Shown here: positions 11,129-23,075 of the stretch, one piece after another
Layout: the number at the start of each line of letters is the position of its first letter
Numbering within the stretch: position 1 is the stretch's first letter
From: Verticillium longisporum
Taxonomy: Eukaryota > Ascomycota > Sordariomycetes > Glomerellales > Plectosphaerellaceae
NCBI GenBank assembly: GCA_019188255.1
Contig: JAETXT010000011.1
Span: 682,001 to 746,000 of the forward strand
Direction: 5' to 3'
DNA: 64,000 nt
Translations under genes and position numbers: made by a program
The notes under the pieces: model-generated
Told to the model about the DNA's origin: nothing
The model's database searches: none
What the model saw: only the letters and a program-made list of their open reading frames with translations

Positions 11129-12679
11129 ATGGCTGACAAGGCAGCTACCAAGCTCCCGATCCGCATGCAGGACTCGAAGCCGCGCAAAGGCGAGGCCTTG
11201 CGCAAAGAGCAGCATCGCTACCTCCGCTGGGAGCGCAGGCACAGCCGCAATGGAGGCCTAGGATGGGCGCAAAACATCTGGCCCGACATGCCTGAGAAAG
11301 CTGGCGACACCATCCCCTCGCTCCCGAGCATCCGTGAGCTGATCAGTGGCCTCATTGTGCGTGGCGCTCTTCCTCTGCCGCTCGCCTTCCACGTGACCGA
11401 GTTTGCCAACGGCATGTGCAGTCGCGTCTTCAAGCTCGAGTTTCCCGAGGGCGCCGAGATGCCTGACGGCATGAAGAGCACAATGCTGCTCCGTTTCGCA
11501 GCGCCCCTGGATCCGTACTGGAAGACAGAGTCGGAGGTGGCGACCATGGCGTGGCTGGCGGCCAAGACCTTTGTGCCGGTCCCGCGGGTGTATTTCTTCG
11601 ATTCGTCGGCAAACAACGAACTCGGGTTGTAATGGGAAAACATGGAACTGAAGGAGGGATACACGTTTGCCAACTGAGTCGACGACTGGGACTACGAGGG
11701 CGGGATGGACCAGCTGGCGTTGACAGATGATCAATTGGGACTCATTGGATATCAATCCAACAGTTACCTGTTGAGCCTGCGCGCACGCCAGTTCGACAAG
11801 ATTGGCAGCCTGTACTGCAACTGGGGAACAGGTGAGTTCTATATCGGCCCGATGGTCCACCTTGACTACTTCCATGGTGACCGTCTCCAGTATGAAGGTT
11901 TGCAGCGGGGACCATTCAGCAATATTTCCGAATATTTCAAGTCCCTGACGGATCTCACGATTCTCGAAGCCCACCACATGCAGGAAGCTGACCGGAAACA
12001 GCTCCTGGCACTGACCGGTGCTGCGTGCTGGGACGTTGTTGGTGAGGGCGATCCTGGTTTTTCAAAGCCACCGAGCGTCGAGGGCCTACAGAATCGCGCC
12101 CACCAGATCAACACCGAGCTGATGCCACGCCTACTAGCGCACGTCAGCAACCTACCAACATTTGCCGGGGGCGTGAACAACGAGGCTGGGCCCGTCGATG
12201 GATGGCACACTGAACTGATGCATCCCGACTTGCACAGCAATAACGTGCTCGTTACCCGTTCGGCGAACGGGATACCCAAGATCGCGGCCATCATCGACTG
12301 GGATTGGACGTGTTTGATGCCGCCCTCGGTGTCAGCGTTCATGCCGCCACTTGAGTTGGAATTCCAGGACAAGCTGGCTGGGAGTGTCAGGTACCCAAAC
12401 GCGCAATTGTTGGAAATGCATCATATTCTCGCTCCCGGCGATTTGGAGAAGGATATTCTACCGAAGCTGCAGGGCTGTCCCGTCAACAACATTGCATCAA
12501 CGATCTTCCGGCCAGCGAAGAAGTACATCGTCAAGCGCGCCCTGGCGCTGCGAGCGGTGCACCACGTCGTGCGGAGAATAGCCGCGTGGGATTCTCGCGA
12601 CATGGAGTGGGTCACCAGTGCTATCGAATTTCTGAATCAGCAGCAGCAGCAGCAGAAGCAGAAGCAGGGTGAGGATTGA
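11129..12679 (+). pseudogene. APH-family phosphotransferase interrupted by two in-frame stops
   Basis: Small-molecule kinase of the fungal phosphotransferase (APH) family; the substrate is unknown. One frame runs from the ATG at 11129 to the stop at 12677-12679 (517 codons) but is interrupted by TAA at 11630-11632 and TGA at 11675-11677. Codons between and after the stops stay in family register (WENMELKEGYTFAN, then VDDWDYEGG), and the C-lobe keeps the catalytic signature HPDLHSNN and the metal motif IIDWDW, so the protein was recently intact. A GT-AG intron spanning both stops would change frame (53 bp) and delete conserved residues, so I reject splicing. The C-terminus is a short Gln/Lys tract coded by CAG/AAG repeats. 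The gene may be a young pseudogene, or the stops may be consensus errors. The upstream gene at 9187-10348 is a divergent paralogue. Confidence 0.75.
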
Positions 12680-15600
12680 TAGATTGACTGGTGTGCTTTG
12701 AGGGCCTCGTCGAGTGAGGATTCAGCAACGACGCTGTAGGAAGCATGTGTAGACATCGATTTACTGACGCGAGAGCCGGCGTTCATGTGAATCGTTGACT
12801 CTCTGAGTAAAAGAAATCTTAGGCCTTAGAGTAGAAATGAGCCCAGATACACGAATGATTTGATTATGTGAGCCTAGTGAAGTGATGTGAGCTGAAGTTG
12901 ATGGTCGCTCGCCCAGCATCTATCTTGGCAGTATATTTTGCTCGTGATTGTAGGAGCACAACCCCAGCGTAGATCACAGGCAAGGTGACATGTCGGTCGG
13001 CAGCTGTCCACATGTTGGACCAAAAGGTCCGAGAGAGAAGGGGGAAGGGAGGGGTTCAGATCGCGATCAGGAACACGTCCATCCTTCGTGCGCCTGTCCT
13101 TGATACAGTCAGGGCCGGCAAGCACCGAAACGTGTTTGTGCGCCATGCCAATCTCCCCCAGGAGTAGCTTTCCCGCTGGTGATGCTGTGGCTTTGACTCG
13201 AACAGTCCCTCTGGTGGTGCGAGTCGCACTAAGAGCGGATGGCGTCACTGGTATCGTTGGGTTGCTAGGGAGTGAACCATCGGCTGACGTCATGGACAGC
13301 CATTAGGGGGTTCAACCAGTGAACCCATTCTTTGCTGGCTCGACGAGCCGCACAGTAGTTTTCCAAGACCATCCCATCTGCTTGCGGACTCTGCAAAGCC
13401 CACGGGCGGGCGGCATGGTTGACAATGCGGCCAGATGATTTGGCGATCTAGATTGAGTTTGCTGGCTTTAACAGGCTCGACAGGGCGGACAGGTTTCCAC
13501 ACCTGCGGAAGAATTGGGGGGTGCAGGGCTATGGAGCCAAGCGTTACGCGTCGAGTAGCGGTTATGACGATGTGCAAAGCGTATCCTGTCCCCTTGAGCG
13601 GTGCACCAAGCATTGAGATGCCTGGTCCGGCTCGTCATGTCTTGTGCCCGCCGTTGGATCGCGAGATGCAGAGACATACGAGGGTGAAGAGCACGGCCTG
13701 GTCCAGATGGAGTCGCTGGTGTCGCTTGGCAAGAAGATATCCGGGGGCTCGTCAGAAGCACGCAGATGGCATCCGTTTTTTGCGATGCAATGTCGTTGTC
13801 ATGGGGAATCGATGCGCTCTTTCACCGCACCTTTTTCGTCTGCAACCAATGTAGCATTGGCTGTATCGAGAGGAAACGTGAATGGGGTGCCCATTGGAAT
13901 GTATCCAGCTAATGTCATGTTCGTCGAGACATGCAGGGACGGCGCGCCTGACCGAAGCGCTTTTGGGGGCCAGGGTGCATCGCAAACAGAGGTCTGCGTT
14001 CCAGCCCAGGCCCGCGACATCCTCAATTGATAGTTCGTCGCACTCCTCCCTCCAGCTTCGTGTGGATATCGTCCGGGCATGCGCCGGGATGTGGGCACCG
14101 ACTGGGTAGCCAGCTGGCTGTAGGGCAAGGCGCTGCTGGGAGCGAGGTAGCTAGCGCGCGGCCCATCGTGGGGTATGACGCTGTTGAGGCTACGAAACGG
14201 GGGCGTTTCGTGAGAATCTCCGGGCGGGCCAAGGACAGGTTAAAACCCGCCTCATCGATCGGCGCTGGGGTGATCGGGGGCGTTCACGGGAGATTGGCCA
14301 CAAGCTGAGCCAGCATCGTGGTTTCTGTCCCAGTTCTTCGTCAATTGGGTTGCCCGCTTCCCAAAGAGGTGTTGGGGGGTGTCTGTCAGGCTCATGAACC
14401 CCGTGTCGTAGCACATGTTCTCGTCGGCTCATCCACGATCGGTCGACCAGACGGTGTGGACGTGGCCGCTGGATGAGAATCGCCAAAGACTTGGCGGCAG
14501 GGGGCAGGCAGAGTCTAGGCCTGGCATCTGGCTGCGCTCTCGAAGAATGGGCACGCGCTTGTGACAGGTGACTACCTGGACCAGAGTCGATGGATTGTAG
14601 CTAGAGCCTGTCTGGAGTGCACCGGGGCAACCAAGTACCAGCAGCGGCTGAGTGGCAGCTGGGCCCTCGTCATCGCGATCCACTGTTGGCCGTCGACCAC
14701 CTGTCCATATGAAGACGCACCAGAATGGCACAGACATGATCCAGGGGATTGTTCCGTCTCAAGAGAAACCAGTCAACTCCAGCGTCGGGGACTTGACTGA
14801 CTGTTGCTTCCATAATGAGATGCGAGTGTGAAGTATCGCCTCTCCCAAGGAGGAGAACAGGTGATACCGAACGAGAGCCAGTTCGAGACCCAGGAGGCTC
14901 TCCCTGTACCTGGGGAAAGACTGTCCGTTTCGGGAAGGGGCATTGGGAGATCTCATTTGGAGGTGGGCAAGCACAAGGGGAATCGGACTGCAACCGCCTC
15001 CCTGTCAACCGCTTTCCCCCCACCGCTCCTTCCCCCCGTGTGCCTTAGCCGCCGGATCACCAACGATGAAGGGGGGTTCAGACGTAAGCTGGGGTGAAAA
15101 GCAGTGATCCAACTGAAATTGAGACCCCCTCGCAGATGGAATGAAGAGCCTTTGAATCCAGAACCAGTGTCAGACAAAGATGGACAACGAACCTCCCATT
15201 TCCATGGCAGGGGCGAGAGTGTGCCGTCGTGCGCATGGCTGGCCAGTGGTTGCAGGGATCGCAGGGGTCGCACCAGCTGGCAAGCAGAAACCCTCAAGCC
15301 AATGAGGGTCCGACCTGGTACTTCAGTCCCGGATCAGAGGCTCCACAGGAGCTACCGCAAACGATGACGTCCTTCACACGAAGCTCCTCCCAAGCTTCAC
15401 AGTAACGTCACTGCTTCCGTAGTGCTCGTGCCCGTCTCCGTCTCCCCAGCGTGCCTTCCTGCCTACCTACCATTTCTAACCTCTCCACGGCAGGTAGGTA
15501 AGGTAGGTACCTTAGGCACCCTGTCAATGGTTCAATGCGAGCTAACGTGTCAGCCATTCCCCAGTGAGGTCTCGCTGAGTGCATCCGCCCGTCATCATCG

Positions 15601-16103
15601 TTCTTGGAAGCCCAGATTCAGCCAAGGTCCAGGGCAAGCTTTTCCTCTGGTGCCGTCTCACCTGAAGTGCCCGAGCTGGGGCCGTCAGTCGGTGCCCTCT
15701 CTGCACCCCCCCCCCCACCCTCCCCTCCTTCCTTGGGTCCCTCCCAGGTCTCGCCAGGTATAAACTTGTCGTACCTGCCACTTCCGCGAAGTCTCTGCTG
15801 TTTCCTCCTCTTACTTTTCTCTCATACCCAATCAACAATAATCAGGCCTTGGATTTTCCACTCCCATTATACCCCTTTCCTCAGTGATACCCAACCCAAC
15901 CCGCTCTTAATAACAAAACAACCTCCATTGTTGGCCTGATACCAACTCCACCTCAAACGAAGAACACCATCATATTTCACCAATCCGCCCCTACAACAGC
16001 ATCACCCCTTGAGCGACTACCAAGCTCAATTCGGGACGCCGCAGTACAAAAGTTCAACCCATCCCTTCTCAACAGTCTCAGGGAACACATTACGTCGCCC
16101 ATC
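12680..16103. other. Large gene-free region before the HAM1-like gene
   Basis: A 3.4-kb stretch with no protein I can recognise on either strand. The last 700 bp looks like the promoter and leader of the 16104 gene: AGGTAGGT/TACCTACC motifs at 15461-15514, an 11-C run at 15706-15716, a TATAAA at 15759-15764, then CT- and CA-rich leader. The rest shows no repeat or RNA gene. Confidence 0.45.
15759..15764 (+). promoter_or_regulatory. TATA box (TATAAA) upstream of the HAM1-like gene
   Basis: TATAAA is 345 bp upstream of the ATG at 16104 and precedes a CT-rich stretch, which suggests a long 5' leader. Confidence 0.4.
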
Positions 16104-18965
16104 ATGTCTGCCAACGTCAACAAGCCTACCGACATCAAGAAGAAGGAGGCCGATGTCAACCGCAAGCTCCAGCTCTACGGAATCATCTCCGCATTCCAGG
16201 CCGGCAAGGTTCCTTCCGTAAGCTGCCCCCCCTACGCAGCAATCTTTTTTGCATCTGCGATCCTCTAGCTAACGCGTAACCAGAACGATCAAATTGATGT
16301 CGCGCTGAACAGCTTCCTTAACTCCAAGGGCATCGCGAACCCGCCGGAGAAGCTCTCGCCCGAGGGTCGTGCGCTGGTAGCCGACGCGCGCAACGTGGTC
16401 AAGAACGCCCAGCACCTGCTTCTGTCAAAGAACCAAGGAAACCTTCTCCAGGACTTCATTTGGCAGACGGAACAGTGGGATGCCAAGTCGGTCAATGTTC
16501 CTGGTGCCCCCGTTAACAAGGAGACCGCCCAGCAGCATGGCGACCAGGCCCTGCAGGGTCTGAGGACCCTCGGCACCCTGCTCATCACCAACGGGCAGTT
16601 CCGCAAGCTCCTGAAGGATGCTTCCGTTCTGCTGCGTGACATCGCGGGAGACGCAGCCACCAATGCCGCCTCTCAGGTTCGACCCTCGCAGGAGCAGCTC
16701 GACGACATTGACCGCCCCGCCGAGGACAACACCTGGCACGACGCGCCCGACTTTTCCAAGGACAACATGCGCAAACAAGCCCAGGGCCTGTACAAGGGTG
16801 ACGCCAAGAAGGACCTGAAGGATGTCGCCACTGCCGGCAACCAGGCCGCTCACCCCACTGGATCAAGCGACCCTAATGACCTCGCCCAGGCCACTGCTCG
16901 CGACCAACAGCAGGGCACCAACTCCGGTGTGAATGCGCAGGCTGGCGTTTCCAACGCGAAGCAGACCCTCCAAGACAAGGTTGACAAGAACGTCAACCCT
17001 GAGACCCAGGAGCAGATCAAGAAGTCCAAGGAGGAGTACCGCCGCAAGGCTCGTGACTACCTCAGCAAGAAAGTGCCGGAGAACCGCCGTGACCAGACCA
17101 TCTGGCGCCTCAAGAAGATGGTTCTTGAGTGCCAGCAGCACCCGGATTACTCTCAGGCCATCGAGACTCTTCTCAACCTCGCTGAGGAGTACGGTAGCCA
17201 CTCCAGGGCTATGGCTCAGGGCGGCTCTGGTACTGTCAGGGAGGCCCGCGGCGGTCTGGCCCAGGCCGAGTCCGACCTCAGGACTCTGATTGAGCGATTC
17301 GCCAACAGCACTTCGACCGAGGATCTCTGGAACTCTATTGGTCAGATCTACCAGGACGCCGACCGCGACCCTGAGCTCAAGGGCTGGTTCAAGTCTATGA
17401 ACCAGTACATCCGCCGCTGCCTGCTGAAGCAGGGCTACATCCTCGAAGACGCCTCCAACGAGGAGTGGCGCCGGCTTTATGACCAGGGTCGCTACCTTCT
17501 GCGCGAGAAGTACCGCTCGCACACTGACCGCGTTGTCGACGAGATGCGCTTCATCATCAATGAGTTTGACAACGACCCTCAGAACAAAGCCTTCGGTCAG
17601 TCCATTCAGAAGCTGTTCCAGGACCTTGGCAACGATGAGAACGGCAAGCCCACCTTCAAGCCTCACCTCGTCAAGGACCTTACAGAGGTCATCGTTCCCG
17701 CTATCTTCGAGAATGCGGCCTACATCCCCGTCCCCCGCATCGAGTACTCCGACCCTCAGTTCGATGCTGTCATCGAGAACCTGGTTCTCGAGTCGGACAA
17801 CTTCATGCCCAACGTCATGGAGATCAACACCGAGCACCACTTCCGCTGGGGCCGCAAGAAGATTGCCAACAAGAACAAGCAAGTGTTCGACATCAAGGTT
17901 TCTGGTATTCAGATGGATCTTCGTGATGTGAGCTACCACATCGCCCGCAAGCAGGGATTCCCCTCGATCACCGATACCGGTGTTGCCGACTTTATTCTTG
18001 CCGGCGATGGTTTCTCCTTCAAGGCCAAGTGCGCCACCGCCGACAAGTCTGATCGCCAGAACTTCTTCAAGATCGAGAAGGTCGATGTCGACATTAAGAA
18101 CATGAGCATCAAGCTGAAGCAGTCCAACCACAAGCTTCTCTTCAACCTCTTCAAGCCCATCATGATGAAGGTCATCAAGCCCGCCCTGCAGAAGGCTGTT
18201 GAGAAGAGCCTCAAGGATCAGGCCAATCAGCTCGACCAGCTGCTGTACCAGATCAAGCAGGAAGCTGACCGTGCCCTTGACGAGGCTCGCTCCGATCCCG
18301 AGCGTACTCCCAACATTTACAACCGCTACTACACGGCCGCCCAGAAGCGTGCCCTGCAGCAGAAGCAGAAGGCCAAGGAGATTGCTCAGGATAAGAAGGT
18401 CAATGTTGCCATGACCAAGGAGGACAGCATCTTCCCCAACATCAACCTTCCTGGAGGCATCAGCACCAAGGCCACTGAATACAAGGAGCTCGCTCGCAAG
18501 GGAGACCGCTGGGAGAGCCCTGTGTTCTCCATTGGCAAGGCTAGCAAGTCGAACGACATCCCCGTCGCTCCTAAGATTCAGCGCAAGACCCATGGCCCCA
18601 TGAGCCCTCCCAAGACGAGCGCCCAGCCTACTTCGGGTCAGGGCTACTCCAACGGACAGGCCCACGGCAGCCAGGGATACAGCAACAACCAGGCTTACGC
18701 CACGGGCCAGGGTCTCGGCGGTCAAACCTACGGCACTCAGGGCCAGGGTCTTGATGGACAGGGCTACGGAGGTCAAGGCCTCAGCGGGTCTGCCCTCGCA
18801 GGCCAGGGCATATCTGCCCAGGCACTCGGTGGACAGGGCCTCACGGGCCAGGGCATCATCGGCGGCCAGAGCCTCACCGGTGACGGCCTGACCAGCCAGA
18901 ACCCCAACTCTCAGACTGTTCCCCTTGGCCACGCCGGCCAGGAGTCTCCTTTGTTCACCCGCTAA
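16104..18965 (+). CDS. HAM1-like / DUF5923 protein with Gly-Gln repeat tail
   Basis: Fungal protein of the HAM1-like type (N-terminal DUF5923-like and HAM1 C-terminal region), loosely related to BPI-type lipid-binding proteins; its exact role is unknown. Exon 1 is 16104-16217, a 66-bp intron is 16218-16283, and exon 2 is 16284-18965, giving 931 residues. The ATG opens MSANVNKPTDIKKKEADVN. The body is helical and charged, with characteristic strings such as HHFRWGRKKIANKNKQVFD and MDLRDVSYHIARKQGFPSI. The region around residues 600-670 (KLLFNLFKPIMMKVIKPAL) resembles the lipid-transfer-like core. The last 110 residues are a low-complexity GQG repeat tail. Codon use is strongly biased to C-ending codons, suggesting high expression. 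A long antisense open frame over this gene is an artefact of that bias. Confidence 0.85.
18635..18910 (+). repeat. Degenerate GQG-type coding repeat (prion-like tail)
   Basis: About 90 residues of imperfect Gln-Gly units (GQGLGGQ, GQGLDGQGYGGQ, GQGISAQ, GQGLTGQ) at the C-terminus of the HAM1-like protein. Low sequence complexity with Tyr, Ser and Gln suggests a disordered, possibly self-associating segment. Confidence 0.8.
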
Positions 18966-19231
18966 GAAATGAAAGTAATTCCCTTTGTCTCTCGTCATGA
19001 AGTTTTCAGGTCCTACGCTATACCCGGATGAGGAAGGGCTTTGGTAATAAGCAGCCGCAGATAATATAATTACATGAGTTCGACATGAATATGACCTTGT
19101 TCGCTGGTGGTTGTACTGTGACTCGTACAGCGTTTTCATGTTTTTTCCAGTCCGAAGCATGTAATGAAAAAGCCCACGACTAAAGAGGATGAATTGTGAC
19201 CATCTCGCCGCGGGTTGTCTCAGACTTTCTC

Positions 19232-19897
19232 TCATCGATACTTCCCCCCTCCCAAGCTTTCCATCATGTCAGGCCGCACAACCCACCACTCCATCCTGAT
19301 AGTGCGTCCCTTTTCTCCCCCGCCAGCAGCAAACCCACGAGCCTCAGCACAAGGCATGACCCCCAGCACCTCGACCCGATCCCCCATGCCGTAGTCCCGG
19401 ATACTCGTCCCGAGCAGGTCCGCGACGTCCTCGGTGCCGATGGCGAAAGCGCCCTCGGCGCGCGCGACGACAGCGCACGTCCCCGTCGCGACGAGCGGCG
19501 TCCAGCCCCCATCCGCCCCTGGCGCGGAGAGCAGCCAGTGGCCGCTCGACCCGGCCGCCCACGTCTCGAGGAGGGCGCAGTCTGCTGTTTCTGGGGCCGA
19601 GGGGTCTGTTGACTTGCCCGAGAAGATTGCTGAGGCGGCGTCGCAGAGGAGGGTGGGGCATGGGGTTGTCGTGGTGCGGTTCGGTGCGTGTTGGCCTGCG
19701 AGGCTGGCGTCGATGGTTTTCTTGAAGGTGGTGGAGAGGTAGAGGGGTTTTGGGTCGCCGGAGGACATTTTGAGGGCTTCGCAGGTTGTGTTTGGGATGG
19801 GGGGGTTGCAGGCTGGGAGGGCGGCTGAGTGGACCGGGCTGCACGCCGTGAGAAGGAGGGCGATGAGCGCGAGGACGTTGAAGGTGCGGCGGGCCAT
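19232..19897 (-). CDS. Secreted Hce2 (Ecp2-like) domain protein
   Basis: Small secreted protein of 221 residues from a single exon. The start is the ATG at 19897 (MARRTFNVLALIALLLTAC), which gives a clear signal peptide; the frame is open further upstream but lacks this logic. The mature part carries the layout of the Hce2/Ecp2 family: an early Cys pair, ADCALLETWAAG, then TGTCAVVARA, IGTEDVADLL, IRDYG and GVMPC, followed by a Trp-rich end (MEWWVVRP). Hce2 proteins are known as candidate effectors in plant and insect pathogens and also occur in saprotrophs; no activity can be read from the sequence. The gene is convergent with the HAM1-like gene, with only 266 bp between stops. Assignment rests on motif spacing, so moderate confidence. 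Confidence 0.68.
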   Translation of the reverse strand: MARRTFNVLALIALLLTACSPVHSAALPACNPPIPNTTCEALKMSSGDPKPLYLSTTFKKTIDASLAGQHAPNRTTTTPCPTLLCDAASAIFSGKSTDPSAPETADCALLETWAAGSSGHWLLSAPGADGGWTPLVATGTCAVVARAEGAFAIGTEDVADLLGTSIRDYGMGDRVEVLGVMPCAEARGFAAGGGEKGRTIRMEWWVVRPDMMESLGGGKYR

Positions 19898-20725
19898 TGT
19901 CAGGTTCTTTTTGGCTTCGGATATGCGGGTGGTGGCTCGACAGGTTTGTAAGACAGAAGTGGGTGGTTTGCCCAGTGAGGCGATGGGGTGTCGTTGGAGG
20001 TTTCGCTGTGGCGGGCTGTCAGCCTCATGTAGTGAATGCCACAAAGGTCAGTGAGTCCAGGCAGCAATCAACCCATCGAGGACGGCGGAGCCGATGAGGA
20101 GGCATTCGGTCGTCAGTGATGTATGGCCCAGTGCTCACACTCCCCCGCGGGAGCCGTGGTGTTTTGTCTCCAAACAGACGTCGTCCAATGTGGGGCAGAG
20201 GTGACGTGAGGTTCATCTCTCGAGGCTCGTGGGTGGTCCGAGACCCCTGTGTCACGTTGATTAATGTCTTTCATGCGCGACGATCCTCCTCTGTTCAGGG
20301 ATCTCGCACATGCCATTGCGCAAGTCATCATCTTGTTGCGGTCGCACTGTATGTCTTTGGTCGGTGGTGAGCCATGCCACCTGCGGCTCTGGTTGGTCTG
20401 ATGGAGTACTTATCCAGGTGCCTGTGTAGGTAGCTATCCAGGCTGTTGGCTCATCTTCGTGCCGCTTGCAGGTGGAACAGCTAGAGTGACGAGGTCTAGC
20501 TCACACTTTCACAAATTGTCTGCCGTCCCATGACCGCCGCTGAGCTCTGCTCGGAGCAGGACCCATAGTCTGTTCCTTGTGGCAGATGCATGGGGTATTT
20601 TTCAAGTCAAACTAGTCAGAGGAGAGTGCGAGTCGTCAGTATTGAATGTTAAAAAGTCATCTCAATCAAAGGCTTCCTTCATTAAGCCCTTGGCTCAAAT
20701 CTTCCGAGCATGCCCATGAAAACCG
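19898..20725. other. Spacer upstream of the Hce2-like gene
   Basis: It should hold the promoter of the Hce2-like gene (minus) and the 3' end of the STAND-type gene. Apart from one TAGGTAGCT-like motif near 20427 I see nothing specific. Confidence 0.4.
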
Positions 20726-23075
20726 TCATCCCTCGACCCAAGCTCCTGGTATCGTTTGCGTGCCTTCACTTCTCTTTGACCTTGGGCTCGCCCTTTTCTT
20801 AGCCAATTTCTTCCGTTGACGCCGTTCAAATCGCTCCTTGCGTAGGTAGGAAAGAAAAAGCCACTCAATACTGACACTCGACCAATGGTCCGCTGAGTCC
20901 AAAGATCCAGGGGATTCTCTAAACGGCAGAGGTTCACATTGCTCAGGGCCACAATCGTTCAAAGGCCAGTATTCGCGAGCAATCAACTCATTCGCTTCTT
21001 TGATTCGGCTGTGAGAATCATGACCCCCTTTCGCACTTTCTATTAGTAGGGCCAAGGCCCTTTCAGGAATCTTTTGTCGATGGGAACCACAAGAGCCAAG
21101 CTCTTTAAATATTTGTCGTAGCTCGAAAGCTGTTTGCTTGTCTTCGGCCTCCATCAAACGAGAACAAGTTGGCACCCAAGATCCGGCTTCCAGTGTGATC
21201 GATATATGATAACTCAACGAGTACCGTGACCCTGGGTGTACAATGTTGTACGTTGCTTCCTGATGGCTTTCGACTTCTATTGACTCGCCTTGCAAGTATT
21301 CATGGACATTAACGCCGGCCATTTGAAGCAAGTACAGCCATCTGCCAAGTGCTGTCTCGATGTCTGAAGAGTATTCTCCCACTGCACAAGCAAAATCAAC
21401 GGTATAAAGGAATGGAACTAAGCACATTGGCTTTTGCGTGCCAGTCGCATCTTCTACTAACATTTTCAGAAGTGATTGTTGCGCTTCGAAGTTTAGACTG
21501 CCCTCCGGGGCGTCGACGTTCATTACGCATTCGAACGCCGAATACCAGCTGAGGCGGCGAAGATGTTGGTACTCATCAAACATGTAGCATTGACATCTTT
21601 CAAAGCAATACTGAAGATAAGCTGGACTCGGACAAAGCACAATAACAGACCGGAAAAGTGGCTCGATGGACTTTTGCTTCCAAAACGGAAGTACCATGTC
21701 CATGATTTCGGCAGCGTGATGTCTGCACTTGAATTTGCACCAATCTTTTCCAAACAGTCTAGAGTGAGGTATGACGGCGTTTTCAAGGCTTCGGTGCGTT
21801 GTCAGTGTCAGAATCTGGATGAGCAGGTAGCATGTACTAGAGCTCACATATTGTATGCTTTGTCTCTCAGCTCTAGCGGGCTTTGTTTCCCAAGACATCG
21901 GACAAGACGTGTGCAGCCAGTCCAGGCTGCAGCCTATTTGCATGTTAACTTTCATGAAGCGAATTAAGCACCTGTATGATTGCAAAGACAAATCCCGAAA
22001 GATACGCGTGGAATTTACTTCGAAAAGCGTACAAGGCCTCGTACTTATAGGATCATGTCCAACAAGTTGGGCATTCAGCGAAAGACTGCGTTTGCTTAAA
22101 AGCTCTTGTAGGGCCCCTACATCATCGCGATAAAGTGCTGACTCAATCTTTCTTGCAATCACATCAGATCTCCGCCCATATGCGCAAAGCTTGACAACAT
22201 AAGGCATGCTCAGCGCAAAAGATGGCGCGGCGATAAACCCTGGTCGCCAGGTAAACTGAACACGGTATGATGAGATGTAATGGGAGAAGATCAGACTAGT
22301 TTCATAATCCACACGGTCGGGCTGGCACTCGTCCTTGTCGCGAACTTGAGTGGTTCTCTTCTTCTGTTGATGACAGACCTCAAGCGAGAAGAGCCAGCGT
22401 GAAACCTCGCTCCGCACTTCAGTCTTCTCCAAAATGATGGCAGACTTGCTAGTTTCGGCCCCTGTAAAGGGCACAAGCTTCCTGGGGATTGGCGTCATTT
22501 CTGGGGCACTGATGTTGAGCACGTCGCTCGTCTTCTGAGGTTGTGGCGATATGACAATGGTTTGGTGTATAGACTCGACATTTGAGCTGCAAATACCGTC
22601 AAAAAAAAGCTCACAAACTGGAGGGATGGATTCCTGATGTAACACACTAAATATCAGGCGTCAATGCTGGGTCAAGCATGGCGAGGTCACTATCCAGCTC
22701 GGCGACCAACTTCTGAATGGAATCCTTCTGCTTGACGAAATGCCTTCCTGGCCCATCGATCAGTCCCTTCTTTGGAAGCCTCTTCTGTAAGTCAGTGAGG
22801 ATTTCTCCGAGCTCTTTGATGGTACCATCAATGTCGCGCAGTAGATTCTTGCACAAGGCCTCGCTGATGAGACGTTGACCTCGGGCGACGTTCTCATCCC
22901 GGAAGATGGCTTTGATGCGAGCGCATCGGTTCTCGACAAACCCAAGCTTGGTTTCGAGTCGCTGAATGTCTCGTGGTGCGGAGCGGTAGTCTTTGATCAC
23001 AGACTTGACTTTCTGCGACGTGTCGATGGCCTGGATCGCGAGCCCGACGACGCCGATGACGAGTTCCACGGGCAT
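20726..23075 (-). CDS. Protein with fungal STAND-type (HeLo-like) N-terminal domain
   Basis: Two exons: 23075-22648 and 22586-20726, joined by a 61-bp intron (donor GTGTGT, acceptor TTTGCAG) that also removes an in-frame TAG; the product is 762 residues. The N-terminus (MPVELVIGVVGLAIQAID, then SAPRDIQRLETKLGFVENRC) matches the fungal N-terminal domain found on STAND receptors and related HeLo-like cell-death domains. No NACHT/NB-ARC Walker motif follows. The middle has IARKIESALYRDDVGALQELLSKRSLSLNA, as in ankyrin-like partners of this domain, and the C-terminus is very basic (RKERFERRQRKKLAKKR). The part coded around 21850-22030 reads poorly, so one further small intron is possible there. 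Membership in fungal self/non-self or immune-like signalling is an inference from the domain only. Confidence 0.6.

Noticed and set aside
11626..11678. Intron removing both stops of the phosphotransferase
   Set aside because: The only GT-AG option is 53 bp, shifts the frame and has a poor donor; the removed codons fit the family.
12900..14800. Several 80-140 codon frames on both strands
   Set aside because: No homology, no consistent codon bias, overlapping frames on both strands; expected by chance in GC-rich DNA.
16863..19235. A 790-codon open frame antisense to the HAM1-like gene
   Set aside because: It mirrors the sense gene's strong C-ending codon bias, which removes stops from the opposite strand; composition is Leu/Val/Gly-rich with no domain.
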